From an uncultured Corynebacterium sp. (GTDB taxonomy: Bacteria; Actinomycetota; Actinomycetes; Mycobacteriales; Mycobacteriaceae): a stretch of 64,000 nucleotides of DNA. Positions 1 to 7,529 of this stretch are shown in pieces. The first letter of the stretch is position 1; the number at the start of each line of letters is the position of its first letter. The notes beneath the pieces were generated by a model. That model saw only the letters and a list, made by a program, of their open reading frames with translations, had not been told where the DNA came from and searched no databases. Location of the stretch: contig NZ_CALUCS010000003.1 in NCBI RefSeq assembly GCF_943914615.1, forward strand, positions 62,001 through 126,000. Reading direction: 5' to 3'. The position numbers were made by a program, and so were the translations under genes.

Positions 1-589
1 CGGTGACCCTGGGCTTGGACTTATCCTGCCCCTCGTAGGTGATGTCCAGCGTGGAGGGGATATCGACCGTCATTTGGGGGATCTTGCCCTGCACAATTCC
101 CAGCAGCACAGGGGAAGCGCCCAGGGAAATATCCGGATCCACGGGTTCGGACACGCCGGATTCCTGCTGTTGCTCCCTAAACGCGCTCTGAATCTGGTCC
201 TTCATGAACCAGCGGAGGCCGAACTCGGCGAGAAGCAGCAGCAAAACAATGACAAGCAAGAATCCGATAAGAACCTTCAGCCAAAGCTTGCTCTTCTTTG
301 GCTGCTGCTGGTACATGTTCTGCGGTGGTTGGCCGTACGCGCCTGCCTGGCCATATGCGCCCTGCTGCCCCGGCTGACCGAACTGCAGCTGCTGGCTCGG
401 CTGGCCCAGCTGCCCCTGCGGGGCGCCGTACCCAGAACCGTACTGGTTCGGGCCGTTGTTGCCGCTGGTGTTCCATACAGCCGTCTGGTTTTCGTTGCCA
501 CCGGCATTAGCGCCGGCGCCGCCGGCGCCATTACTGCCGTTACCGGCGTTCGAGGACGGGTTTTGTGAAGGGTTTTGTGGGTTAGTCAC
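1..589 (-). CDS. LmeA/DUF2993-like phospholipid-binding protein, C-terminus off the window
   Basis: Read on the minus strand from a GTG at 587-589; the frame stays open to the left edge, so the 3' part is missing. The first ~100 residues are rich in Asn, Gln, Gly and Pro with repeated Tyr-Gly-Gln units. A basic KKSKLWLK stretch and one transmembrane segment (about residues 105-125, LIGFLLVIVLLLLLAEFGLRW) follow, then an extracytoplasmic part containing ASPVLLGIVQGKIPQMTVDI, typical of the DUF2993/LmeA family. Known members bind phospholipid at the outer face of the membrane and affect lipomannan maturation. The Gln/Gly-rich N-terminus is likely cytoplasmic and disordered (inference). Confidence 0.72.
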   Translation of the reverse strand, partial: MTNPQNPSQNPSSNAGNGSNGAGGAGANAGGNENQTAVWNTSGNNGPNQYGSGYGAPQGQLGQPSQQLQFGQPGQQGAYGQAGAYGQPPQNMYQQQPKKSKLWLKVLIGFLLVIVLLLLLAEFGLRWFMKDQIQSAFREQQQESGVSEPVDPDISLGASPVLLGIVQGKIPQMTVDIPSTLDITYEGQDKSKPRVT

Positions 590-692
590 CCGTATCAGTG
601 TTCCTTATCGTCGGAGCTGTGCCAACCCGTATCTTAGCCCCAGCCCACTTTAGAGCCCATAGTTGAGCCAAGACTTGGCAGCGAACAGATAG

Positions 693-1553
693 CTAATACA
701 CAGGCTCGCACACCAATGACCATGGCAAGGTAATTGAATTATCCGCCAAGCGGCGGCGCGGGTTGAGCCGCGCCGCGGGAGAGTGGGCGTCACCAAGAGA
801 ACCCAAGAACTCCTGCTTCGCCGAGCGCCACCGCACTCGTGGCCCAAAGACGGCCAGGGGTGCGGCGCGTTCCCAGCAGCGGTCGAGTTCCGTGAGGACG
901 TCGTAGATGAGGTGGCCGGGGGTGTTGCGGTGAATCAGGATCTTCGGCAGGCGTTCGGCCAGGTCGGAGGGTTTTTCGATGTCCTGCGGGTCCCATGCGA
1001 GAGTCAGGGACTGCGGGCCGGCCTCGTCCAGGAGCACCCAGCAGGAGCGGCGGCCGACCTCGTCGCAGGTGCCCTCGATGATCACGCCACCGGGGCGCAG
1101 GTTCGCACGCATGGTGTCCCACGCGGCTTGCACCTGGTCCACGTCGTACTGGCGCAGCACGTTAAAGGCGCGCACAACGTCCGCCTGCAACCCCGCTAAC
1201 TCGAAGCCGCCGAGGGCAAAGTGCACGCCTTCGCGGTCGGGGAGTACGCGGGAAGGCTCGATCTCCAGGCCGGTGACCTCCACCGTGGGGGCGATGGTCC
1301 GCAGCCACCGGCCCCATTCGCAGGTGGTGGTGTGGGAAGCCCCGTAGCCGACGTCGACGGCCACGGGGTTGCGGTGTTCGTGCAGCACCGCACTCCGCAG
1401 CTGAGCCTGCACTCGCGGCTGCGCCACCAGCCAGCGGTCAGACTTGCGCAGGCGGTTATAGCCAGTAGTTCCGCGGGTAGGGACGCCAACAGGCCCGTCC
1501 GTATTCCACGAACGGGCCTTGAGGTTGTGGGCGTGGTCAGCCACGCGGGTCAA
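693..1553 (-). CDS. class I SAM-dependent methyltransferase-like protein
   Basis: 286 residues. Motif I of the Rossmann methyltransferase fold is visible as VAVDVGYGASHTTT (about 64-77), followed by an acidic strand end at VTGLEIEPSRV and a later LRPGGVIIEGTCDE, the usual post-III segment. Substrate unknown. Close relatives are found in Corynebacteriales next to murB. The TTG at 1553 has AAAGG five bases upstream; a GTG three codons inside (1544) is the alternative start. The gene runs in the same direction as the DUF2505 gene upstream of it (40 bp gap) and may be co-transcribed with it. The class is fairly sure, the function not. Confidence 0.7.
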   Translation of the reverse strand: MTRVADHAHNLKARSWNTDGPVGVPTRGTTGYNRLRKSDRWLVAQPRVQAQLRSAVLHEHRNPVAVDVGYGASHTTTCEWGRWLRTIAPTVEVTGLEIEPSRVLPDREGVHFALGGFELAGLQADVVRAFNVLRQYDVDQVQAAWDTMRANLRPGGVIIEGTCDEVGRRSCWVLLDEAGPQSLTLAWDPQDIEKPSDLAERLPKILIHRNTPGHLIYDVLTELDRCWERAAPLAVFGPRVRWRSAKQEFLGSLGDAHSPAARLNPRRRLADNSITLPWSLVCEPVY

Positions 1554-1592
1554 CCGAGCCTTTCAGGTGAGTGAGTTTTTCGTTAAAGATCT

Positions 1593-2090
1593 TTAGGCGT
1601 TGTCGCTGATCCACTTCTGGATCAGGGCGGCCTCGCGGGTCAGGAACTCCTCCACCCACTCGGCAACCTTCGGCTCCAGGACGGCGCCCATCATCGGGAT
1701 CTTTACGTCCACGGCGCAGTCGGCCTTCAGCTCGGTGGAGTCACCGGAGCCGGTCAGGGTGACATCTGCGGAGAAGGAAACCGGTGCGCCCTTGACCTCT
1801 GCGTTGACCTTACCGGTGGTGGTGCCGTCAGCCAGCGGGCCGAACTCGACGACACGCTTGAGCTTCAGGTCCTGGGAAACCATGCCACGCACGGCCTCCG
1901 GCAGAGCGGACTTCGGCAGCAGCTCGAATAGGACGGCCTCGATGGGCTCGGGGGTGAAAGAGTTTACCTCGCCAGGCTCGTCGCCGATGTTCTCGACCTC
2001 ATAGGCCCAGTAATTCGCGGAGGAGAGTGCCTCGTAGACCTTTTCAATGGGGAAGTTAATCGTTGCAGTGTTCTCGCTGTGAGTAGTCAT
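1593..2090 (-). CDS. DUF2505 family protein
   Basis: 165 residues, the usual size of the actinobacterial DUF2505 family, whose members resemble START/SRPBCC ligand-binding folds. The N-terminus (NFPIEKVYEALSSANYW) looks like the start of a polyketide-cyclase/START-type domain, and the rest alternates beta strands rich in Val and Thr before a C-terminal helix (VEEFLTREAALIQKWI). No catalytic residues can be named. It is divergent from murB with only 23 bp between the two start codons, so the promoters of the pair must overlap one another or the coding regions. No biochemical function is known to me. Confidence 0.75.
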   Translation of the reverse strand: MTTHSENTATINFPIEKVYEALSSANYWAYEVENIGDEPGEVNSFTPEPIEAVLFELLPKSALPEAVRGMVSQDLKLKRVVEFGPLADGTTTGKVNAEVKGAPVSFSADVTLTGSGDSTELKADCAVDVKIPMMGAVLEPKVAEWVEEFLTREAALIQKWISDNA

Positions 2091-2113
2091 GCCAACAGAC
2101 TACCTTTAGTGAT

Positions 2114-3397
2114 GTGACTGATTCGACTAATAACGCACATTTCACGTCCGAGGAACGCGCACACCACCTTCTGGAGCGCCTCAGCGGCACTGGCGCCGAC
2201 CCAGTTTCCATCCCCGACACCCGTGTGACCAGCCGTTCCTTCGCCGAAATGACCACCCTGCGCATCGGCGCCGCACCCGCCGGGGTTGTCGAATGCTCTT
2301 CGGCGGAGGCTGTTGCCCAGGTCGTTTCTTTTTTGGACGCCCACACGCAGCCACTGCTTGTCGTCGGCGGCGGATCGAACCTCGTGGTGGGCGAGGGGGA
2401 TGCAGTATCCCAGTTGGTTGTGGTGCTGTTGAGTGCTGGAAACGAACAAGTAGGCGAGACAGGGGTGACGATCGACCGCGAGACCGGCGTGGTGCGAGCC
2501 TTTGCGGGAGTTGAATGGGATCAGCTGGTGGCCGCGACTGTCGAGGCTGGGCTCGGCGGGTTGGAGTGCCTGAGCGGGATCCCCGGCTCCGTGGGGGCCA
2601 CGCCTGTGCAGAACGTCGGCGCATATGGCGCGGAGGTTGCGCAGGTGCTGCGGCGCGTGCAGCTGTATGACCGCACGAGCGGGGAGCTCGAGTGGGTGGA
2701 ACCTTCCGCCCTGGACCTGGGGTATCGCTACTCCAACCTGAAGTTCACCTCGCGGGCCGTGGTGACGGCCGTGGAGTTCCAGCTGACCACCGATGGCCTG
2801 AGTGTGCCGCTGCGCTTCGGCGAGCTGGCGCGGCGCCTGGGCGTGGATGCGGATGAGGCTGCCGCCGGGGAGATCCGTCGGCCCGCTGCCGATGTGCGCC
2901 AGGCCGTGCTGGAACTGCGCGCGGGCAAGGGCATGGTTTTGGATTCGGCTGACCACGATACGTGGTCGGCTGGGTCCTTCTTCACGAACCCGATTGTCAC
3001 CGGCGAGGAGGCGCGCGACGCGGTAGTGGCCGCTGTGCGGGCGAAGTGCGGCGACGATGAGGTGGAGTCGATGCCCCTGTACCCGGTGAAGGCCAATGGT
3101 GGCGCCGCTGCGGGCGCGGCTGCTGGCACGGGTGCCGGTACGGGCGTGGGAGAGCCGCAGTTCAAGTTCTCGGCGGCGTGGCTGATCGAGCGCGCCGGGT
3201 TTGCAAAGGGCTGGCACGTACCGGGGAACGACCGCGCCTCCCTGTCCACCAAGCACACTCTCGCCCTGACCAACCGCGGCTCCGCGACCAGTGCGGATGT
3301 GGTGGAACTGGCGCGCGCCGTGCGGGCCGGCGTGCAGGAAGCTTTCGGAGTAGTGCTGGAGCCGGAGCCGATCTGGGTCGGCGTGAGCATCGACTAG
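2114..3397 (+). CDS. murB: UDP-N-acetylenolpyruvoylglucosamine reductase
   Basis: Reduces UDP-GlcNAc-enolpyruvate to UDP-MurNAc with NADPH and FAD, the second committed step of peptidoglycan synthesis, in the cytoplasm. The 427-residue product shows the FAD-binding signature LLVVGGGSNLVVG (about 79-91), GLECLSGIPGSVGATPVQNVG, the RYSNLK segment, GSFFTNPIV with the catalytic serine, AAWLIERAGFAKG, and a C-terminal EPEPIWVG with the acid glutamate. Start is the GTG at 2114; an ATG two bases upstream runs straight into a stop. An Ala/Gly/Thr run (about residues 331-350) interrupts the C-terminal domain and is absent from most MurB proteins. Convergent with the rubredoxin gene. Confidence 0.95.
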   Translation: MTDSTNNAHFTSEERAHHLLERLSGTGADPVSIPDTRVTSRSFAEMTTLRIGAAPAGVVECSSAEAVAQVVSFLDAHTQPLLVVGGGSNLVVGEGDAVSQLVVVLLSAGNEQVGETGVTIDRETGVVRAFAGVEWDQLVAATVEAGLGGLECLSGIPGSVGATPVQNVGAYGAEVAQVLRRVQLYDRTSGELEWVEPSALDLGYRYSNLKFTSRAVVTAVEFQLTTDGLSVPLRFGELARRLGVDADEAAAGEIRRPAADVRQAVLELRAGKGMVLDSADHDTWSAGSFFTNPIVTGEEARDAVVAAVRAKCGDDEVESMPLYPVKANGGAAAGAAAGTGAGTGVGEPQFKFSAAWLIERAGFAKGWHVPGNDRASLSTKHTLALTNRGSATSADVVELARAVRAGVQEAFGVVLEPEPIWVGVSID

Positions 3398-3431
3398 CTC
3401 GAGGTAGTTGAGACCAGCCGACCGGCTGAGG

Positions 3432-3596
3432 CTAGGCGACCGGCTCGAAATCCACTTTGTCGCGGACGCCGCAGTCCGGGCAGAACCAGTCATCCGGCAC
3501 CTCGGACCACGGGGTGCCGGGGTTGAAGCCCTCGGCGGGATCGCCTACGGCCTCATCGAATCGATAGTCACAGACAGGGCACTGGAAAACAGACAT
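3432..3596 (-). CDS. rubA: rubredoxin
   Basis: A 54-residue protein. It has the two cysteine pairs that ligate a single iron, CPVC (6-9) and CPDC (39-42), with the conserved YDxxxGDP-like YRFDEAVGDPAEG, a PGTPW turn and a DDWFCPDCG segment. It passes electrons from rubredoxin reductase to an alkane hydroxylase. It is the last gene of a minus-strand group with a small membrane protein and alkB. A purine-rich AGGAG-like stretch (complement of 3604-3609) precedes the ATG. No rubredoxin reductase gene is seen in this window. Confidence 0.95.
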   Translation of the reverse strand: MSVFQCPVCDYRFDEAVGDPAEGFNPGTPWSEVPDDWFCPDCGVRDKVDFEPVA

Positions 3597-3647
3597 GGGG
3601 AAACTCCTTCGCTTGGATTGAAGTGGTTGGGGTTGGGGCTAGGGGCG

Positions 3648-3953
3648 TCATTTAGAAGTAGCCTTGGCTGCGCGGTTCTTGTCGGTGAACTTGCGCTGCT
3701 TCGGACGGGGGATTTCGTACGTCGAGGGCTGGCCGGGGCCGCGCCACAAGCCGGCGATCCCGGGGATCAGGAAGAAAAGACTGATCACCAGTGGCCAAGG
3801 CACGACGTTGCTCAAAGCGGGCACGCCAAACAAACCCAAAACCGCGAGTAGGAGGAAGAAAGCACCGACCGCCGTGCCAGCGCCACTGAGCAGGTAGTGA
3901 GTGGTTGGGTTGGGTGGGTTGATGGTGCTTCCGGTTGGGGCGAGCGTACTCAT
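3648..3953 (-). CDS. small membrane protein between alkB and rubredoxin
   Basis: About 101 residues from the ATG at 3953, which overlaps the alkB stop codon as ATGA, the usual sign of translational coupling; a GTG at 3962 would add three residues. Two hydrophobic segments are visible (YLLSGAGTAVGAFFLLLAVLGLFG and VPWPLVISLFFLIPGIAGLW), separated by a short polar turn, then a basic tail rich in Lys and Arg. I do not recognise the family. Its place between an integral-membrane hydroxylase and its electron donor suggests an accessory role in alkane oxidation, but that is inference from context only. Confidence 0.75.
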   Translation of the reverse strand: MSTLAPTGSTINPPNPTTHYLLSGAGTAVGAFFLLLAVLGLFGVPALSNVVPWPLVISLFFLIPGIAGLWRGPGQPSTYEIPRPKQRKFTDKNRAAKATSK

Positions 3954-5182
3954 CGCTGCCACCTCGCAGCCAGCTTCTCTTCCTTGCCAGGCAGGACGTT
4001 CGCCTTGGAGACGTCGTAGTTGTAGTGCTTCATCAGGCGACTATCCATGACCTTGAACCACAGTGGCGGAATCGAAGCCATGGCGATCATCGTCGCGTAG
4101 CCGGCTGGCAGCTCTGGAGCCTTCACGTCCGAGCGCAGCGACTGGTAGCGGCGCGTCGGGTTCGCGTGGTGATCCGAGTGGCGCTGAAGCTGGTAGAGGA
4201 AAATATTGGTGGTCAGATTGTCGGAGTTCCAGGAGTGCTCCGGGGTGCAGCGCTCGTAGCGGCCATCCGGCTGCATCTGCCGCAACAGGCCGTAGTGCTC
4301 TAGGTAGTTCACGAACTCCAGCAAGGCGATGCCCAGCACGGCCTGGATTAGCATCCACGGCAGAATGTAGATGCCGAAGGCGATGAACAGCCCGCCCCAG
4401 ACCAGCACGGTGACCAGCCAAGCGTTCAGCACCTCATTGCTGAGGTGGAACTGGGACTTGCCCTTGCGCGCCAGGCGCTTCTTCTCGATATTCCAGGCGC
4501 GTGGGATCTGGTGAGGGATGGATCGGACCAGGTAGGTGTAGACGTTCTCGCCCATGCGGGAGCTCACCGGATCCTCCGGGGTGGCGACCTTAACGTGGTG
4601 ACCCTTGTTGTGCTCGATGTAGAAGTGCCCGTAGGCGGGGACAGCCCCCATCCAACGCTCGAAGCTGCCCTTCTTGTGGCCTAGTTCGTGGGCAGCGACG
4701 ATACCGATGCCGGAGCTCATGCCCATCGACCAGGCAAGGCCCAATCGGTCGACCATCGACAGATCCGAGCTGGTCCACAGGTAGCAGCAGGCAATGAGGC
4801 TGGCCAGCATGATGGGGAAGTAGAGGTACGTCACCACTCGGTAGTACTTAGTTTCCTCTAGCCAGGGGACGAACTCTTCCGGCACGTTCTCGCCATCGCG
4901 ACCGAGGATCACGTCCGCCAGTGGGATCAGGATAAACACGGCAATGGGGCCGGCCCACCAGGTGATATGGATCAGCAGGTCGGGGCCGTTGATGGCTTTG
5001 AGCCAGGAGGCAACGCCCCACACGATCAGTGGAATGGCTGCCGGGACGAGGCTGAAAGTCCAGGCGTACTTCTTGGAGTCTTTCCAACCGGCTGGGCGCT
5101 TGGCTGGAGCCGTACCGGGAGAGGTGCTAGGGGAGGTGCTAGCGCCGTTGGCTGTGTGCGCTGGGTTTTGCGTGGTTGTCAT
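3950..5182 (-). CDS. alkB: alkane 1-monooxygenase (integral-membrane non-haem di-iron)
   Basis: Hydroxylates the terminal carbon of n-alkanes, using O2 and electrons from rubredoxin. The 410-residue product has all histidine boxes of the family: HELGHKK (165-171), EHNKGHH (190-196), NYLEHYGL (292-299) and QRHSDHH (333-339), plus several transmembrane helices before and between them (about 42-60, 72-90, 121-137, 252-290). The N-terminal 30 residues are Thr/Ser/Pro/Ala-rich and variable. It leads the group alkB, small membrane protein, rubredoxin. The neighbouring acyl-CoA ligase would activate the fatty acid finally produced. All di-iron ligands are present, so it should be active. Confidence 0.95.
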   Translation of the reverse strand: MTTTQNPAHTANGASTSPSTSPGTAPAKRPAGWKDSKKYAWTFSLVPAAIPLIVWGVASWLKAINGPDLLIHITWWAGPIAVFILIPLADVILGRDGENVPEEFVPWLEETKYYRVVTYLYFPIMLASLIACCYLWTSSDLSMVDRLGLAWSMGMSSGIGIVAAHELGHKKGSFERWMGAVPAYGHFYIEHNKGHHVKVATPEDPVSSRMGENVYTYLVRSIPHQIPRAWNIEKKRLARKGKSQFHLSNEVLNAWLVTVLVWGGLFIAFGIYILPWMLIQAVLGIALLEFVNYLEHYGLLRQMQPDGRYERCTPEHSWNSDNLTTNIFLYQLQRHSDHHANPTRRYQSLRSDVKAPELPAGYATMIAMASIPPLWFKVMDSRLMKHYNYDVSKANVLPGKEEKLAARWQR

Positions 5183-5428
5183 CGTCGACTCACCTGCATT
5201 CCTGTGCGTATTGATGGTGTGGGGATGGTATTCAGTTGGTATCTAGTTGGCGTGCGAGTCGTGCACGTATGGCCCACGAATGGTGCGTGGATGGGCCCGG
5301 ATGGCGCCCGGATGGCGGAGCGCTCTGCCTCGCACATGTGACACAGAATACAATATGGTTTCCACAACAATATGAAATTAGGGCTTTGGAGGTAGTTGGA
5401 GGTGGGTTTCCGGGGGGTGGAATGTGGA

Positions 5429-5552
5429 AATGTCGTTAGAACGGGAATCTGTAAATGGAAACGCAAGGTTCCAAAACAGCGCAACGCTCTAACCTGCGAC
5501 TTTATACAGGTGAAAATAGTTTCCTTTAACGCATTCCCGTTCTAGCGACATT
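5429..5552. repeat. MITE-like inverted-repeat element, copy 1
   Basis: The ends are near-perfect inverted repeats: ATGTCGTTAGAACGGGAAT at 5430-5448 and its complement at 5533-5551, with 18 of 19 positions matching; one further base pair extends each end. The ~84 bp interior has no coding capacity. A second copy of identical 122 bp core length lies at 59718-59839, with 77 of 122 positions the same when aligned without gaps (my hand count). The size, terminal repeats and intergenic sites suggest a miniature element moved in trans by a transposase that is not in this window. No clear target-site duplication is seen. Confidence 0.7.
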
Positions 5553-5582
5553 CGGCGCTTAGGGAGCTAAGAAAGCCGAAAT

Positions 5583-5610
5583 CCGAGCCCGGCGTATTCG
5601 CCGAACTCGG
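5583..5610 (-). terminator. candidate terminator behind the acyl-CoA ligase gene
   Basis: The two 5-bp stem parts CCGAG/CTCGG and CGGCG/CGCCG enclose a four-base loop. On the minus strand the hairpin lies about 28 bases past the ligase stop and is followed by a T-richer ATTTCGGCTTTCTT rather than a clean T run, so it may be only a weak terminator. Confidence 0.45.
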
Positions 5611-5638
5611 GAAGAGCTCGAAGAGGGGGAGCGTCCGC

Positions 5639-7372
5639 CTACAGCATCGTCATGATCAGGTCCTTAACCTCACGGCGGCGGATCTTGCCGATCAGGTCAG
5701 CCGGCATCTCGTCGACGACGAAGAAGCGGCGGGGAACCTTGTAGCGGGTCAGGCCTTCGCGAGCCCACTCACGGATGGCTTCCTTGTCGAAGTCGTCCTC
5801 GCTGACACCGTCCTCCAGAACAACTGCGGCGACAACTTCTTCCGAGCCGTCGTCCTGTGGCAGACCAACCACGCCGGCCTTCTGGATCTGCTCGTGCTCC
5901 TCCAGGAACTCCTCCACCTCGGCGGGGTAAACGTTAAACCCGCCGGTGATGATCATTTCCTTGATGCGGGAGACGATCTTGATGAAGCCGTCCGGCTCCA
6001 TCACAGCCATGTCACCAGTGCAGAACCAATCCTCGTGGAACGGCTGATCCTCATCCGGGATGTTGATGTACCCGTGGAAAACCTGGCGGCCACGGGCCAG
6101 TAGTTCACCCGGCTCGCCGTCCGGCATGGTCTTGCTGAAGTCGTCCGGGTCGGCCACGCGCATTTCCGTATCCGGGAACGGGATGCCGATGTAGCCTGCG
6201 CGGCGCTCCGGGGTAACGGGGTTGGCTACGAGGATCGGGCCGGATTCGGTCAGGCCGTAGCCCTCCACGATCTTGCCGCCGGTCTTCTTCTCCCACTCCA
6301 GGGTGGTGTGCACCGGCAGCGGCGCTGCGCCGGACAGGGCGTTGGCGATTCCGTGCAGGTCCAGGTTGTGCTCTTCGGCGGCAGCCAGGATCTTGTCGTA
6401 CAGGGTCGGTACGCCCGGCATGTAGGTGGGGGTTTCGCGCTTAAGCTGGTCCACGATCAGCGGAATCTCTGGCTTCGGCAGTAGCAGCAGCTTGCCGCCG
6501 GTGGATACGGCCAACGCGGCGGTCAGGGTCAGGCCGTAAATATGGAACAGGGGCAGGGCGGCTAGGAACTTCTCCTGGCCACGCTCGCCGATGCCGCTGA
6601 TCCAGGACAGTCCCTGGACGACGTTGGACATGACGTTGCCGTGCGTCAGCTGCGCGCCCTTGGGCTTACCGGTCGTGCCGGAAGTGAAGAGGATAAACGC
6701 AGGGGAGTCCTGTGTCGTCTCCGGGGAGTTTTCGATGTCCGATCCGTCGCCACCAAACTTGGCGCTCTGCAGCTGGGAGAACGGGATGGTGCCCGGTGCC
6801 TCACCGTGCAGCTGGTCGCGCTTTTCCTTGATCGACTTGATCGGCAGCTTCAGAGCCAGACGCTTCACCAGCGGCATCGCGTCGATCATGTTCACACTGA
6901 CGATCTTCTCCAGCGGCGTGGTGCGTGAAAGCTCCTGGAACATCGGGGCGATCTTGTCCCAGACCACCGCAACCTTCGCGCCGTGGTCCTTGCAGGGGCC
7001 TTCCAGCTCGCGGGCGGTGTACAGAGGGTTGTGCTCTGCCACTACGGCGCCCAGCTTGTGGGCGGCGAAGATCGTAATCAGGTGCTGCGGGCAGTTTGGC
7101 AGGGTTACTGCCACGCGGTCGCCGGGGCGCACGCCCAGCTCGCGCAGGCCAGCGGCCACGCTCTTGACCTGCTTAAGGAAATCTCCGTAAGTCATCGTCT
7201 GGCCGAAGAAGTCCAGGATGTCGGCGCTCGAGTGTTCGGCGACAGTACGGTCGAGAAGCTTAGCCATGGTGTCGTCTTGGTACTCCAGGCTGTGCGGAGT
7301 CCACTCCGCGTAGTACTTCAGGTAAGGCTTGTCCTTCCAGGCCGTTCCCTCTGGGCGCTCGGTGTCAGTCAT
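5639..7372 (-). CDS. fadD: long-chain fatty acid-CoA ligase (AMP-binding enzyme)
   Basis: Activates a carboxylic acid, probably a long-chain fatty acid, to its CoA thioester through an acyl-adenylate. The 577 residues show the ATP-binding loop FTSGTTGKPKG (229-239), GYGLTESGP (371-379), the WFCTGD core (449-454), GGFNVYP hinge region (477-483) and a C-terminal GKIRRREV with the adenylation lysine (about 563). Family length and motif order are normal. Lying upstream of alkB on the same strand, it could complete alkane use, but the 456 bp gap argues for its own transcript. Exact chain length preference cannot be read from sequence. Divergent from mshA. Confidence 0.9.
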   Translation of the reverse strand: MTDTERPEGTAWKDKPYLKYYAEWTPHSLEYQDDTMAKLLDRTVAEHSSADILDFFGQTMTYGDFLKQVKSVAAGLRELGVRPGDRVAVTLPNCPQHLITIFAAHKLGAVVAEHNPLYTARELEGPCKDHGAKVAVVWDKIAPMFQELSRTTPLEKIVSVNMIDAMPLVKRLALKLPIKSIKEKRDQLHGEAPGTIPFSQLQSAKFGGDGSDIENSPETTQDSPAFILFTSGTTGKPKGAQLTHGNVMSNVVQGLSWISGIGERGQEKFLAALPLFHIYGLTLTAALAVSTGGKLLLLPKPEIPLIVDQLKRETPTYMPGVPTLYDKILAAAEEHNLDLHGIANALSGAAPLPVHTTLEWEKKTGGKIVEGYGLTESGPILVANPVTPERRAGYIGIPFPDTEMRVADPDDFSKTMPDGEPGELLARGRQVFHGYINIPDEDQPFHEDWFCTGDMAVMEPDGFIKIVSRIKEMIITGGFNVYPAEVEEFLEEHEQIQKAGVVGLPQDDGSEEVVAAVVLEDGVSEDDFDKEAIREWAREGLTRYKVPRRFFVVDEMPADLIGKIRRREVKDLIMTML

Positions 7373-7529
7373 GTAGATCCCTTAGGTCTAAAAAAACAGT
7401 CTTCAAAACGTGATGCACGTTACTTTGGCACCCTATCTAACTTTCTCGTTTTCTTTGGTGGAATTAAGCAATTTTTTGTGGACGCTACCTACCCCCAGTC
7501 CCGCTCTAACCTGGCTAAGCTTGGGCGGT

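Larger units (their letters stand above)
5183..5638. other. 456 bp intergenic region between alkB and the acyl-CoA ligase
   Basis: Less GC-rich than its surroundings. It must hold the alkB promoter (minus strand), but no -35/-10 pair can be assigned with confidence; the AT-richer block around 5340-5385 is the best place for it. It also holds an inverted-repeat element (5429-5552) and a hairpin behind the ligase gene (5583-5610), listed separately. The short open frames here have no family resemblance and are not called. Confidence 0.6.

Noticed and set aside
2087..3493. A 468-codon open frame on the minus strand across murB
   Set aside because: It is antisense to a clear MurB and has no family resemblance; long antisense frames are expected at this GC content. 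The same holds for minus-strand frames at 29447-30664, 34726-36033, 37464-38546 and 41900-43285.
5236..5439. Short open frames upstream of alkB
   Set aside because: Trp/Gly/Arg-rich shadow composition, no starts with ribosome-binding sites, and they cover a region that must contain the alkB promoter.
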